The translations under genes were made by a program, and so were the position numbers. Under the pieces are notes generated by a model, which had not been told where the DNA came from, did not search any database, and saw only the letters and a program-made list of their open reading frames with translations. A stretch of 52,418 bases of DNA. Source: Phycisphaerales bacterium (GTDB taxonomy: Bacteria > Planctomycetota > Phycisphaerae > Phycisphaerales > SM1A02). The stretch covers positions 1 to 52,418 of the forward strand of contig JABABM010000015.1 in assembly GCA_014238205.1 (NCBI GenBank), in the 5' to 3' direction. Below are positions 26,074 through 34,221 of the stretch, piece after piece. Within the stretch, counting starts at the first letter, position 1; each line of letters begins with the position of its first letter.

Positions 26074-26610
26074 TCATCCACCGTGGACGGACTCCAGTTC
26101 TCGAAGCGAGTCATCGATCAATGACTGTTGGTCATCGATATTGATTTCCCGTTGAAGTATGCGTGTGGCAATCGCAGTCGCAAGCACGGCGGTTTCGGCA
26201 TGAAGCTCCGTGATCGCAGCCTCCTTGGCCTCCTGGATCTGGTGGCCAGCCTGTTCACGCATTTCCGTCAACTCGGACTGGGCTCGTTCACGAAGTTCCT
26301 TTGCAGTTGCTTCTGCATCGGCCTTGGCCTTCATGATCATCTCGTTCGCCTCGGCACGTGCCTTCACCAACTCGGCCTTTTGGGATTCCATGGCCGCCCT
26401 GGCTTCGGCCTGTGCCGCCTCCGCCGCCTCGATCTCCTGGCGAATCTTCGCCTGTCGCTCATCGAGCCCGGTCGCGATCTTCGGCCATACCTTCGTGAAC
26501 AGTACGAAGCAGACAAGACCGAAGACGATCAGGGTTGTAATGGCCGGCGCGAGTTCAACCGCCACCGGGTTCATCGTCCCTTCGGACGCGGCAAGTGTCA
26601 TGGAGACCAT
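26074..26610 (-). CDS. atpF: ATP synthase Fo subunit b
   Basis: The peripheral-stalk subunit: a single N-terminal membrane helix (about residues 20-42, PAITTLIVFGLVCFVLFTKVWP) followed by a long charged coiled coil rich in Ala, Glu and Lys, and the C-terminal delta-binding region with ATAIATRILQREI. It has 178 residues, the normal length. Only one b gene is seen, so a homodimer is expected. The GGAG ribosome site lies in a small hairpin (26615-26629), which may limit b synthesis compared with the c subunit upstream. Confidence 0.94.
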   Translation of the reverse strand: MVSMTLAASEGTMNPVAVELAPAITTLIVFGLVCFVLFTKVWPKIATGLDERQAKIRQEIEAAEAAQAEARAAMESQKAELVKARAEANEMIMKAKADAEATAKELRERAQSELTEMREQAGHQIQEAKEAAITELHAETAVLATAIATRILQREINIDDQQSLIDDSLRELESVHGG

Positions 26611-26614
26611 GCGT

Positions 26615-26651
26615 GCACTCCTTCAGTGCCTGGATCCTGCACGTGATGCAG
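26615..26651 (-). promoter_or_regulatory. Two tandem hairpins between atpE and atpF
   Basis: On the minus strand CTGCA and TGCAG (26651-26637, loop TCACG) are followed by GCACT and AGTGC (26629-26615, loop GAAGG). The second places the atpF ribosome site GGAG in its loop and descending stem. A pair of stems at this junction could protect the atpE message and reduce atpF translation, matching the need for many c subunits per b dimer. This is inferred from structure only. Confidence 0.4.
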
Positions 26652-26659
26652 TAAATCGA

Positions 26660-27070
<411 letters not shown>

Positions 27071-27084
27071 TTACAGAATGAAAG

Positions 27085-28029
27085 TCAGTGGGCTGGTACC
27101 TCGTCGTATTCCGTGAGCCCTTCCTCGAATTCCTCGTGATGATCCTCGTGGTGGTGTGACATCTGGCTGATGAAGACCGCCGTAAGGAACATGAATATGA
27201 ACGCCTGCAGGAATGCCACGAACAACTCGAGAAAGCTGATGGCAACTGCCGCGATGATCGAGATGAACCCGATTCCAAGCAGTCCACCCGTTCCGAGTCC
27301 GATGAACGCCATTTTTCCGAACAGGGCAAGCATGGCCATGAGGGTATGGCCGGCCACCATGTTTGCAAAGAGTCGAATGGCCAGTGCGCTGGGTTTGATC
27401 AGCATGCCCATGAATTCAACGGGGAGCATGATCGGAAGGAGGTACAGGGGCGCCCCTCCAGTCAAGTGGCTGAGCCAGCCCTTGACTCCAAGTTCACGAA
27501 AGGCATGTACCTGGATCGTGACGAAGCAGATCATGGCCAGGGCGGCCGTGACGGCAAGATTGCTCGTAGCTGTGCCTCCGAAGAAGGCCCACTGCATTTC
27601 GGATCCCACGACGCCGTGCCCGAGTACATGCTGGATATCCATGAATGGAATGAGACCCAGGATGTTGCACACGAGAATGAAGAAGAAGAGCGTGAGCAGG
27701 AACGGCAGGAAACGGTTGGTATTCGCATCACCAAGGACGGGATGTATGGCCTTGTCCCGGAGGTAGAGGATGATCACCTCGATCATCTGGCTGAACCGCC
27801 CTTTCGTGAGGTATCGCTCGTTGCCCGTTCCCGTGCCGGTGCAGATCTTTGCGGCGACTGTCATCATCATCCAGACCGTCAGGAGTGCGGCGATAATCAT
27901 GGTGACCATGTGCATCGTCAGGAGGGGGGTGCCCGATGCCGTCGAACTGACAAGGGGGTCATTCCCCCCGATGATCGTGACATCGATGACGTGGCCAAGT
28001 GGGTTGTCGCTGAACGCGAGGAGGTGCAT
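27085..28029 (-). CDS. atpB: ATP synthase Fo subunit a
   Basis: The stator channel subunit facing the c ring. It has 314 residues and about six membrane helices. The essential Arg219 lies in IKPSALAIRLFANMVAGH, and the last helix has LELFVAFLQAFIFMFLTAVF. The N-terminal 35 residues form an extracytoplasmic tail. The C-terminal 25 residues are rich in His, Glu and Asp (SHHHEDHHEEFEEG), which is unusual for this subunit. The gene lies 98 bases upstream of atpE. Confidence 0.95.
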   Translation of the reverse strand: MHLLAFSDNPLGHVIDVTIIGGNDPLVSSTASGTPLLTMHMVTMIIAALLTVWMMMTVAAKICTGTGTGNERYLTKGRFSQMIEVIILYLRDKAIHPVLGDANTNRFLPFLLTLFFFILVCNILGLIPFMDIQHVLGHGVVGSEMQWAFFGGTATSNLAVTAALAMICFVTIQVHAFRELGVKGWLSHLTGGAPLYLLPIMLPVEFMGMLIKPSALAIRLFANMVAGHTLMAMLALFGKMAFIGLGTGGLLGIGFISIIAAVAISFLELFVAFLQAFIFMFLTAVFISQMSHHHEDHHEEFEEGLTEYDEVPAH

Positions 28030-28062
28030 CGCTCACGCCTCTCCAGGATCCTATGGGCCTCT

Positions 28063-28509
28063 TTACGCCCCGGTTCCATGTTCCTGCCGCATGGCTGTCG
28101 ACCAGATTCGTGCTGTTGCGGCCAAGCCTGCCATGGCACACACGAGGTAGGAGAACAGGAGTGCGGCCGGAGCCGGGGAAAAGGCGAAGTATAGCACGAT
28201 GACGAGGCCGAGTGAGCAGGCCAGGCGGCCTGCTTCGTGGACAATCCACAGTGTCATCCACTGCAGGGTGGTTCTCTTTCGCCAGGGCCTGACAGCCAAA
28301 TCACTGGCTATCGAAGCAATCGCGACAATGGCCCCTGAGGCAAGCCCAGGGGCTCCTGCAGAAGGGCCACCAATGAGCCATGCAATGCACGTCCAGGCAA
28401 GACCGATCGACAGTGGCCAGGCCATTGAAGTAGTCAACATGGCCTTCGTCGGCAGGGTAAAGGAGGGCAGAGAGTTCAGGGGGCCCCTGGTATCTGGGGT
28501 GGTCTTCAC
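28063..28509 (-). CDS. AtpI-like membrane protein
   Basis: A 148-residue protein with four hydrophobic segments and no enzyme motif, at the position where subunit I (AtpI) is normally found, between the AtpZ-like gene and atpB. AtpI acts in c-ring assembly and Mg2+ supply in other bacteria. Sequence similarity to AtpI is weak by eye, so the call rests on topology and location. The ATG overlaps the stop of the preceding gene as ATGA, and atpB starts 33 bases downstream. Confidence 0.7.
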   Translation of the reverse strand: MKTTPDTRGPLNSLPSFTLPTKAMLTTSMAWPLSIGLAWTCIAWLIGGPSAGAPGLASGAIVAIASIASDLAVRPWRKRTTLQWMTLWIVHEAGRLACSLGLVIVLYFAFSPAPAALLFSYLVCAMAGLAATARIWSTAMRQEHGTGA

Positions 28510-28769
28510 GGCTGCTTCTTCCGTTCGTTGATCTGCCTCATGGCCTCCCTGTTGGCCTTCCCAGCGGCTCGAAAGAAACCAATAGTCCCCACGATCAGTC
28601 CCAGGATCGTCCCGATCACGAGAAAGATCCTATCCGTGCCAAGGAGCTCATCCAGGCCCCACCCGATGAGCAGGCCGGCAACCAACTCGCCGCTGAACGT
28701 CAACCCAAGCCCGAGCAGTCGCATGAGGCGAGCTTGTTCTTCCTGGGGTTGGAATCCTCCAGTGGGCAT
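28506..28769 (-). CDS. AtpZ-like small membrane protein
   Basis: An 87-residue protein with two membrane helices (about 22-40 and 45-65) and the motif GLLIGWGLDELLGT, typical of the AtpZ/AtpI family found at the head of atp operons. Those proteins have been linked to Mg2+/Ca2+ transport and to ATP synthase assembly. The start at ATG 28769 lacks a ribosome site, so a leaderless message is possible. The frame runs on upstream to 29012 but overlaps the divergent ferredoxin gene. This is the first gene of the atp unit; the promoter must lie within about 97 bases shared with nuoI. Confidence 0.8.
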   Translation of the reverse strand: MPTGGFQPQEEQARLMRLLGLGLTFSGELVAGLLIGWGLDELLGTDRIFLVIGTILGLIVGTIGFFRAAGKANREAMRQINERKKQP

Positions 28770-28866
28770 GCGGGCATGGTAGGTGATCCTGGGTTCAACC
28801 CGGGGCGTGTATAGGGAATGCCGGTGCGATATCATCCCCGGCAGAACTCCCGGAAGGCACCATGCA

Positions 28867-29424
28867 ATGGCCATTGAAGATCGTGACATCATCGACGTAA
28901 GCCCGTCTCCAATGACGCGTGGTGATCGTCTGTTTCTTCCTGCCGTGTTCAAGGGGCTGGGAACGACTCTCAGGCATTGCCTCGGGAATGTTGGTCGGGA
29001 TGGAAAGAACAAGAAGAACCTCTGGGTCGTTCAATATCCAGAGGAGAAGCGAGATCAGCGACCAGTTGAAGAGGGGGGTCAGTTCAAACCGACTTTCCGA
29101 GGTGTGCACAGGCTGAATCGTGACGAGGATGGCAGGGTCCGGTGCGTTGCCTGTTTCATGTGTGCCACGGCTTGCCCGGCCAATTGCATTCACATCGTCG
29201 CAGAGGAATCTCCGTGGGAAGACCGTGAAAAATATCCGAAGCAGTTCGACATCGATGAACTTCGCTGCATCTTCTGCGGGATGTGTGAAGAGGCCTGCCC
29301 TGTTGATGCCATCGAGTTGACGCCACGCTACGAGGTAGTCGGGTTGACACGAAATGAGATGGTCTTCGACAAGACGAAACTCCTGGAAGTATTCGACCAG
29401 ACGATCAAGGAGAAGCCCATGTAG
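28867..29424 (+). CDS. nuoI: NuoI-type 2x[4Fe-4S] ferredoxin subunit
   Basis: A 185-residue protein with two cluster motifs: C93-x2-C96-x2-C99-x3-C103-P, and C134-x2-C137-x2-C140-x3-C144-P. It has the complex I-type context (FRGVHRL at the start, RCIFCGMCEEACPVDAIELTP, and the C-terminal tail EVVGLTRNEMVFDKTKLLE). This is the subunit carrying clusters N6a/N6b of NADH:quinone oxidoreductase. No other nuo gene is in the window, so it is either a detached complex I gene or a ferredoxin paralogue. It begins 97 bases from the divergent atp operon. ATG 28867 is chosen over the upstream frame by length and similarity. Confidence 0.88.
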   Translation: MAIEDRDIIDVSPSPMTRGDRLFLPAVFKGLGTTLRHCLGNVGRDGKNKKNLWVVQYPEEKRDQRPVEEGGQFKPTFRGVHRLNRDEDGRVRCVACFMCATACPANCIHIVAEESPWEDREKYPKQFDIDELRCIFCGMCEEACPVDAIELTPRYEVVGLTRNEMVFDKTKLLEVFDQTIKEKPM

Positions 29425-29787
29425 GGCCTTGGTCCTGCCTGCGGAATGCTTGCCAGCCAGCTCTCTGTCCCGATGGAGGCACCTGGAAGACGGGGAAAGT
29501 TCCCTGTTCGCCCTTGATTCTCAAAAGAAGCCTTCTTCAGATACCTAGAAAGGGACTTTCTAGTCTTGACGCTGGATAACTCACGCGTGATACTGGTCTC
29601 AGTCGGTGGCCGCTTGGTGAAGTGGCTTTCCGGCCTGCACGAGGAGTACCACCCTTCACAATGCACTCAACATTCAAGACTGGATCACTACTGACCGGTC
29701 ATCGAGTGCACATGCGGGGGTGAGTCTGACAGCACAACGGTCTTCGGATGCCTTGGCATTCGACAATGAAATGGGGTACTTGGACAG
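29425..29787. other. Gene-free leader region of the HU gene
   Basis: It holds the promoter described at 29545-29594 and a leader of about 190 bases with a partial stem, GTGAAG (29617-29622) against CTTCAC (29654-29659). I see no open frame with a ribosome site and no terminator for nuoI. Confidence 0.5.
29545..29594 (+). promoter_or_regulatory. HU promoter with two palindromes
   Basis: The -35 TTGACG (29566-29571) and the -10 GATACT (29589-29594) have 17 bases between them, a good housekeeping-type match. Just upstream, CTAGAAAG-GGA-CTTTCTAG (29545-29563) is a perfect 8-base inverted repeat. TCACGCGTGA (29581-29590) is a perfect palindrome in the spacer, touching the -10. Both look like operator positions. 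Confidence 0.6.
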
Positions 29788-30153
29788 ATGGCCACCACGA
29801 CCAAGAAGGACCTGATCGACCGTATTGCTGAAGAAACAAATCAGAAGCGCACCGTTGTCAAGAAGACGGTTCAGAGTTTCCTTGACAACGTCATTCGAGA
29901 ACTCAGTGATGGGAACAGGCTTGAGTTTCGAGACTTTGGTGTCTTTGAATTGCGAGAGCGTGCGCCGCGAATGGCGCAGAACCCGCGTACGCTTGAACGA
30001 GTACCGGTTCCTGCAAAGAAGACAGTCAAGTTCAAGGTCGGTCGCCTCATGAAGGAGGCAATCGAGATTAAAGGGAAGAGTACAGTGGAGAAGGTGGATT
30101 CCGAGGTTGAAGTGACGCCCAGGCAGGCGACTCCAACGTCAATCACGGGTTGA
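29788..30153 (+). CDS. HU/IHF-family DNA-binding protein
   Basis: A 121-residue nucleoid protein. The HU core is complete: TKKDLIDRIAEETNQKR at the start, the beta arm with FRDFGVFELRERAPRMAQNPRT and the arm-end RVPVPAKKTVKFKVG. The family signature GxFxxxxRxxRxxxNPxT is met, with RAPRMAQNPRT. The last about 25 residues (KGKSTVEKVDSEVEVTPRQA) extend past the usual 90-100 length and are Glu/Val-rich, not Lys-rich. It stands alone, with its own promoter and terminator. Confidence 0.95.
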   Translation: MATTTKKDLIDRIAEETNQKRTVVKKTVQSFLDNVIRELSDGNRLEFRDFGVFELRERAPRMAQNPRTLERVPVPAKKTVKFKVGRLMKEAIEIKGKSTVEKVDSEVEVTPRQATPTSITG

Positions 30154-30180
30154 GTACACCCTGCTTCCGGGGGAGATGCC

Positions 30181-30205
30181 GCGGCACGAGTTTCGTGCCG
30201 CCTTT
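30181..30205 (+). terminator. Rho-independent terminator of the HU gene
   Basis: GCGGCACGA and TCGTGCCGC form a perfect 9-base stem with a GTT loop, followed by CTTTCATTTCAT. It lies 27 bases after the HU stop codon. Confidence 0.8.
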
Positions 30206-30294
30206 CATTTCATGCCTGTCTATCGTGATGGTCGAATCATCAGGTACGGGCTCCCATGCAGGATGGCCTCGATCGAGGAAGCGAGAGGGGAAGA

Positions 30295-31803
30295 ATGGAG
30301 CGGATGGAAGCAGTGATCGAAACTACGAACGTATCTCCCCGCGAGGCTGATTCCCGTCGCATCGCGAAGTTGCTGGAGTCACTTCCTCCGCATGCCATCG
30401 AGGCAGAAGTGAGCCTGCTCGGCTCGATCCTGCATGACCCGGACTGCCTGGCGGATGTCCTCCAGATCGTGACCAGCGCAGAGGACTTCTTCAAGCCGAC
30501 CAATGGCGTCATCTTCAAGACTGCGGTCAGGATCTACGAGGAGCATTCCGCCGTCGACATCGCCATGTTGACCCAGGCCTGCGCCGACAGTGGCACGCTT
30601 GATGCGGTCGGTGGAGTGAACTACCTGGTCCACCTTGCGGAATCGGTTCCAACCGCTGCACATGCGATTCACTATTCCCGACTTGTCAAGGAGAAGTCGG
30701 TCATACGAAGACTCATCGAGACTGCCGGGCAGATCCTTCATGATGCATATGAGAACCCCGACCAGGCTCAGGATGTACTTGCAAATGCAGAGCAACGGAT
30801 CTTCCGTATTGCACAGCAGATGGAAATGCGGCAGGCAAGTGATCTTCGAGATCTGATTTCCACGACCATGGCGCAGATCGAAGCGCGTGATGGAAAGTCC
30901 ATGACCGGCATTGGAACCGGGTATGGAGAACTCGATCGGATGACGGGGGGCCTCCAGGACGGCGAGATGATCATCATTGCTGCGCGACCTTCGATGGGTA
31001 AGACGGCGCTCGCCCTGAACATCTCCGAGAATGTTGCTCTCCAGTCAAAGGGAGTTGCCGTATTCAGCCTCGAGATGGGTTCGTCTCAACTTGTCCAGCG
31101 ACTGCTTGCATCAAAGGGTGGCATCGATGGGGACAGGCTTCGCCGGAACATGCTCCGCGAGGAAGATTTCAAGTCCCTGATGATGGCGTGTGATGCCCTG
31201 CATGACGCACCCATCTACATCGACGACACGCCTGGCCTGAACCTGGTCCAGTTGCGGGCCAAGGCCAGGAGATTGAAACAGAAGCATGACATCGACCTGG
31301 TCGTCCTGGACTACCTCCAGTTGATGACGGCAGGGCATCGCCCGGAGAACCGCCAGCAGGAAGTCAGTTCGATCAGCCGTGGAGTGAAGGCCATGGCACG
31401 CGAACTGGATGTTCCAGTGATCTGCCTGAGCCAGCTCAACCGTGCCGCGGAGCACCGCGAGGGTCATCGCCCGAGGATGAGTGACCTTCGTGAATCAGGC
31501 TCCATCGAGCAGGATGCCGACGTGATCATGCTCCTGCACCGGGAGGAGTACTACCACCCGGACCAGGAATGGCGTGATGCCAACCCGGACAAGATCGGCG
31601 AGGCCAGGATCGAGATTGCAAAGCAGCGAAACGGCCCGACGGGTCGCTTCCGTCTGACGTGGGATTCCAAGACGACGAGGTTCCACAATTATTCCCCGGC
31701 ATCTCCTCCCATGGACATGCCTGCCCATGAGGCTGCACCTTCGGCCGGGTCGGGATGGTCTGCTCCACCCACCGACATGGCGGATGATGATCTGCCGATC
31801 TGA
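30295..31803 (+). CDS. dnaB: Replicative DNA helicase DnaB
   Basis: The hexameric 5'-3' replication-fork helicase. It is about 502 residues long. The N-terminal helical domain starts LPPHAIEAEVSLLGSILHDP. The RecA-like domain has the P-loop ARPSMGKTALA (about 231-240), then FSLEMGSSQLVQRL, the Walker B DLVVLDYLQLM, and the sensor/arginine region LSQLNRAAE with LRESGSIEQDADVIMLLHRE. The C terminus is a Pro/Ala/Ser tail. The start at ATG 30295 follows AGGGG by 4 bases; ATG 30256 and 30304 are alternatives. No intein is present at the P-loop or LSQLNR sites, where DnaB inteins usually insert. Confidence 0.96.
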   Translation: MERMEAVIETTNVSPREADSRRIAKLLESLPPHAIEAEVSLLGSILHDPDCLADVLQIVTSAEDFFKPTNGVIFKTAVRIYEEHSAVDIAMLTQACADSGTLDAVGGVNYLVHLAESVPTAAHAIHYSRLVKEKSVIRRLIETAGQILHDAYENPDQAQDVLANAEQRIFRIAQQMEMRQASDLRDLISTTMAQIEARDGKSMTGIGTGYGELDRMTGGLQDGEMIIIAARPSMGKTALALNISENVALQSKGVAVFSLEMGSSQLVQRLLASKGGIDGDRLRRNMLREEDFKSLMMACDALHDAPIYIDDTPGLNLVQLRAKARRLKQKHDIDLVVLDYLQLMTAGHRPENRQQEVSSISRGVKAMARELDVPVICLSQLNRAAEHREGHRPRMSDLRESGSIEQDADVIMLLHREEYYHPDQEWRDANPDKIGEARIEIAKQRNGPTGRFRLTWDSKTTRFHNYSPASPPMDMPAHEAAPSAGSGWSAPPTDMADDDLPI

Positions 31804-31814
31804 TGTTCCTTGAT

Positions 31815-32858
31815 TCAGTTTTGAGCTGTGCCGAGTTCCAGCCAGATTGAACCGACGAGGAAACCCAGGTACAGCACAAGCAATGTGATTCCTTCGACCC
31901 GGCCCAGCGTCTTCGAGCTTCTTGCAAGCGGGAGCAGGAGCATCGTGAAGAAGAGCAGTGCAGCAAGCGACCACCAACCATTGCCTGGTATGGCGACTGG
32001 ATGAACGATGCTCGTCACTCCCATGACGAGCACGATGTTGAACAGGTTCGATCCTACGACCGTACCAACAGCAAGGTCCGCATGTCCTCGCCGTGTTGCG
32101 ATGACGCATGTAAAGATCTCTGGAAGCGTTGTCGCGAGGGCCACGATCGTCAGGCCGATGACAAGATCTGCAACACCAAGATGTTCAGCAATGGCAACAG
32201 CTCCTTCCTCGGCCGCCTTTCCTCCGACCAGGAGGAGGGCCATTCCTGTGAGGAGAATCACCATGCTGTAAAAAACTGGTTTCAGATATTCGTTTTCAAC
32301 AGGCGTACTATCACTGATTGATTCGGTAGCAAGGGAATCCGAGGTATCCGCTTTGCTTCTTCGGAGCCATTGAAAGCAGATGAAGAGGGAGCCCAGCAAC
32401 AGGATGATTCCGTCGATCCGGTTGTATCCAGCTTCGTCTTCAACGCCGGGGGGGAGCCATGCAAGCAGAAGAAAGATCAGTGTGACGAGAATGAGCCAGG
32501 GAAGTTCCAGGCGTATGATCCTGCTGCTGATCATCAGGGGTGCTGCAAGGGCACTGAGGCCGAGGACCAGGCCGATATTGGCAATGTTCGATCCCACCAC
32601 ATTGCCAAATGCAAGTGACGTTTTTCCATCAATCGCTGCGATGACATTCAAGGCCAATTCCGGGGCACTGGTACCGAAGGCAACGACAGTCATTCCAATT
32701 ACAAGAGCACCAATGCCCATCCGCCGTGCAAGTGCGACCGCCCCATTAACAAGCCAATGCCCTCCCAGGAGCATCAGGAGGAGGCCTCCGACGAGGCCGA
32801 GGATCGACCAGGGGAGTCCAAGGGTCTCATTCGCAAGTAATTTCAGGGAGGGGAGCAT
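31815..32858 (-). CDS. CaCA-family cation exchanger (Na+/Ca2+ type)
   Basis: A 347-residue membrane protein with the two inverted alpha repeats of the Ca2+/cation antiporter superfamily. Alpha-1 is GMTVVAFGTSAPELALNVIAA with GNVVGSNIANIGLVLGL, and alpha-2 is GLTIVALATTLPEIFTCVIA with GTVVGSNLFNIVLVMGV. The layout of five plus five helices and the acidic central loop fits YrbG/NCX_Mj-type exchangers. It should export Ca2+ against Na+ or H+. In alpha-2 the T-x-L-PE version replaces the usual T-S-x-PE. The start ATG 32858 lacks a ribosome site. Its stop lies 11 bases from the convergent dnaB stop. Confidence 0.93.
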   Translation of the reverse strand: MLPSLKLLANETLGLPWSILGLVGGLLLMLLGGHWLVNGAVALARRMGIGALVIGMTVVAFGTSAPELALNVIAAIDGKTSLAFGNVVGSNIANIGLVLGLSALAAPLMISSRIIRLELPWLILVTLIFLLLAWLPPGVEDEAGYNRIDGIILLLGSLFICFQWLRRSKADTSDSLATESISDSTPVENEYLKPVFYSMVILLTGMALLLVGGKAAEEGAVAIAEHLGVADLVIGLTIVALATTLPEIFTCVIATRRGHADLAVGTVVGSNLFNIVLVMGVTSIVHPVAIPGNGWWSLAALLFFTMLLLPLARSSKTLGRVEGITLLVLYLGFLVGSIWLELGTAQN

Positions 32859-32980
32859 GCGCTGGTGCCGATTGTACGTCAGACACGTGTGTTGGAGATG
32901 CCGTACACCCTTTCGGCTTCCCATATGAGAATGGGTGTGAATCCCGTAGTCCAAGTTTGTCCGTGGAATGGACCGTACGC

Positions 32981-33550
32981 ATGTCATTTGAAGAGGACAA
33001 GGCCAGGCTTCAGGCAACACTCCGTCGAGTTGGGGAAGGGGACGAAGATGCCTGGCGAGAGATCATCGAGTCCTATGGACCGAGGGTCTATGCCCTCCTT
33101 TTCTCCCGTTGCCGCAATGCCGAGCTGGCCGAGGAGATTGCTCAATCGACTTTCTGCACGGTGGTGACGAAGATCGAGGGCTACCAGGAACTGGGCAAAT
33201 TCGAGCCTTGGCTCTTCAGAATCGCCATGAATCGACTGCGGGATGAGATGCGAAGGCGGGGCAGGCACGCGATTCCCGTCTCCCATGAGGTCTTTGGCGG
33301 TGTTGCCACTGGAGACCGACCGGAAGGGGATGAACAGGAGCAACGCGACCTCGGGGAGGCCCTGTGGGGTGCCATTGGGGAGCTTGCTGAAGCCGATCAG
33401 CAGATCATGCACCTGAGACATGTCTCTGAAATGAGTTTCAAGCAGATCGCAGGGGTACTGGATCAGCCCCTGGGTACGGTCCTGGCTCGCCATTTCAGGG
33501 CCCTGAAGCGGCTTAGAGAGATCCTGGGAGACCCTGAGGGTCTCTTCTAG
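32981..33550 (+). CDS. ECF sigma factor (second)
   Basis: A 189-residue ECF-type sigma factor. Region 2 includes IIESYGPRVYALLFSRCRNAELAEEIAQSTF and the DNA-melting segment FEPWLFRIAMNRLRDEMRR. Region 4 ends with HLRHVSEMSFKQIAGVLDQPLGTVLARHFRALKRLRE. It is distinct from the SigK-like factor at 17452, being closer to the planctomycete ECF types that sit upstream of small membrane proteins. ATG 32981 is chosen by homology; the TTG at 32957 is less likely. It is the first of three genes likely transcribed together. Confidence 0.9.
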   Translation: MSFEEDKARLQATLRRVGEGDEDAWREIIESYGPRVYALLFSRCRNAELAEEIAQSTFCTVVTKIEGYQELGKFEPWLFRIAMNRLRDEMRRRGRHAIPVSHEVFGGVATGDRPEGDEQEQRDLGEALWGAIGELAEADQQIMHLRHVSEMSFKQIAGVLDQPLGTVLARHFRALKRLREILGDPEGLF

Positions 33551-33618
33551 CAACATGGGGCCGAAGCCCAAATTCCTGCAATGCAAGCCCCCCAGGGGCG
33601 TTAAATGGATGAAAGACA

Positions 33619-34221
33619 ATGAACGAAAATACACACGGCACATCTCGACCAGGCAATGGGGAACATGCCCATTCCCAGGGCATTGAATCCCTTGGCGAGG
33701 GATATGACGACCTCGACCAGCGACTCGATGCTCGACTTTCATCGACTGCTCATGAACTTCGTTCGACCCCCATACCAGAGGGGTTCCTCGACAGGGTCTT
33801 CGATGCTTCCATCGAGACGCGAAACGAGGCGGAAGCACCACTCTCATTCACTCGTGGGCTGCCAAGGCGCCAGCCAGCAGTGTTGAAACTGGTTGCACTC
33901 GCTGCGTGCCTGGGTATTGCCGCAACGGCTGCCCTGTGGCTCGTGAATGGCCAGCCGACAAGGAATGTGTCTGATTCCGTCGTTGCCCTTGAAATCCAGA
34001 CCCCTGAATCACCTCTCGCAACAGATGCACTCAGCATGAGCAGCGAGGCTGAGTGGGCGATGCTCGCCTCTTCGCGTGATCATCGACAACTTGAACGCCT
34101 CTCGGCCCTGGTCGTAACCAGGGACATGGGATTTGGTGATGTAACGGGTGACCTTGCATCCGTCATCGATGCCATCCACGATCCCCGCATGCAGACCTTC
34201 GACCTGGAGTGGCAGCGATGA
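33619..34221 (+). CDS. Putative single-span anti-sigma factor
   Basis: A 200-residue protein with a Ser/Asp/Arg-rich cytoplasmic N-terminal part of about 87 residues, one membrane helix at about 88-109 (AVLKLVALAACLGIAATAALWLV), and a short extracytoplasmic tail. The segment IPEGFLDRVFDASIE before the helix recalls the helix that contacts sigma in membrane anti-sigma factors. No zinc motif is present. The role is inferred from topology and its place 68 bases after an ECF sigma gene. Its stop overlaps the next start (ATGA). Confidence 0.65.
   Translation: MNENTHGTSRPGNGEHAHSQGIESLGEGYDDLDQRLDARLSSTAHELRSTPIPEGFLDRVFDASIETRNEAEAPLSFTRGLPRRQPAVLKLVALAACLGIAATAALWLVNGQPTRNVSDSVVALEIQTPESPLATDALSMSSEAEWAMLASSRDHRQLERLSALVVTRDMGFGDVTGDLASVIDAIHDPRMQTFDLEWQR

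Noticed and set aside
30985..31010. Possible DnaB intein site
   Set aside because: The P-loop is continuous and no extra coding block or splice residues occur in dnaB.
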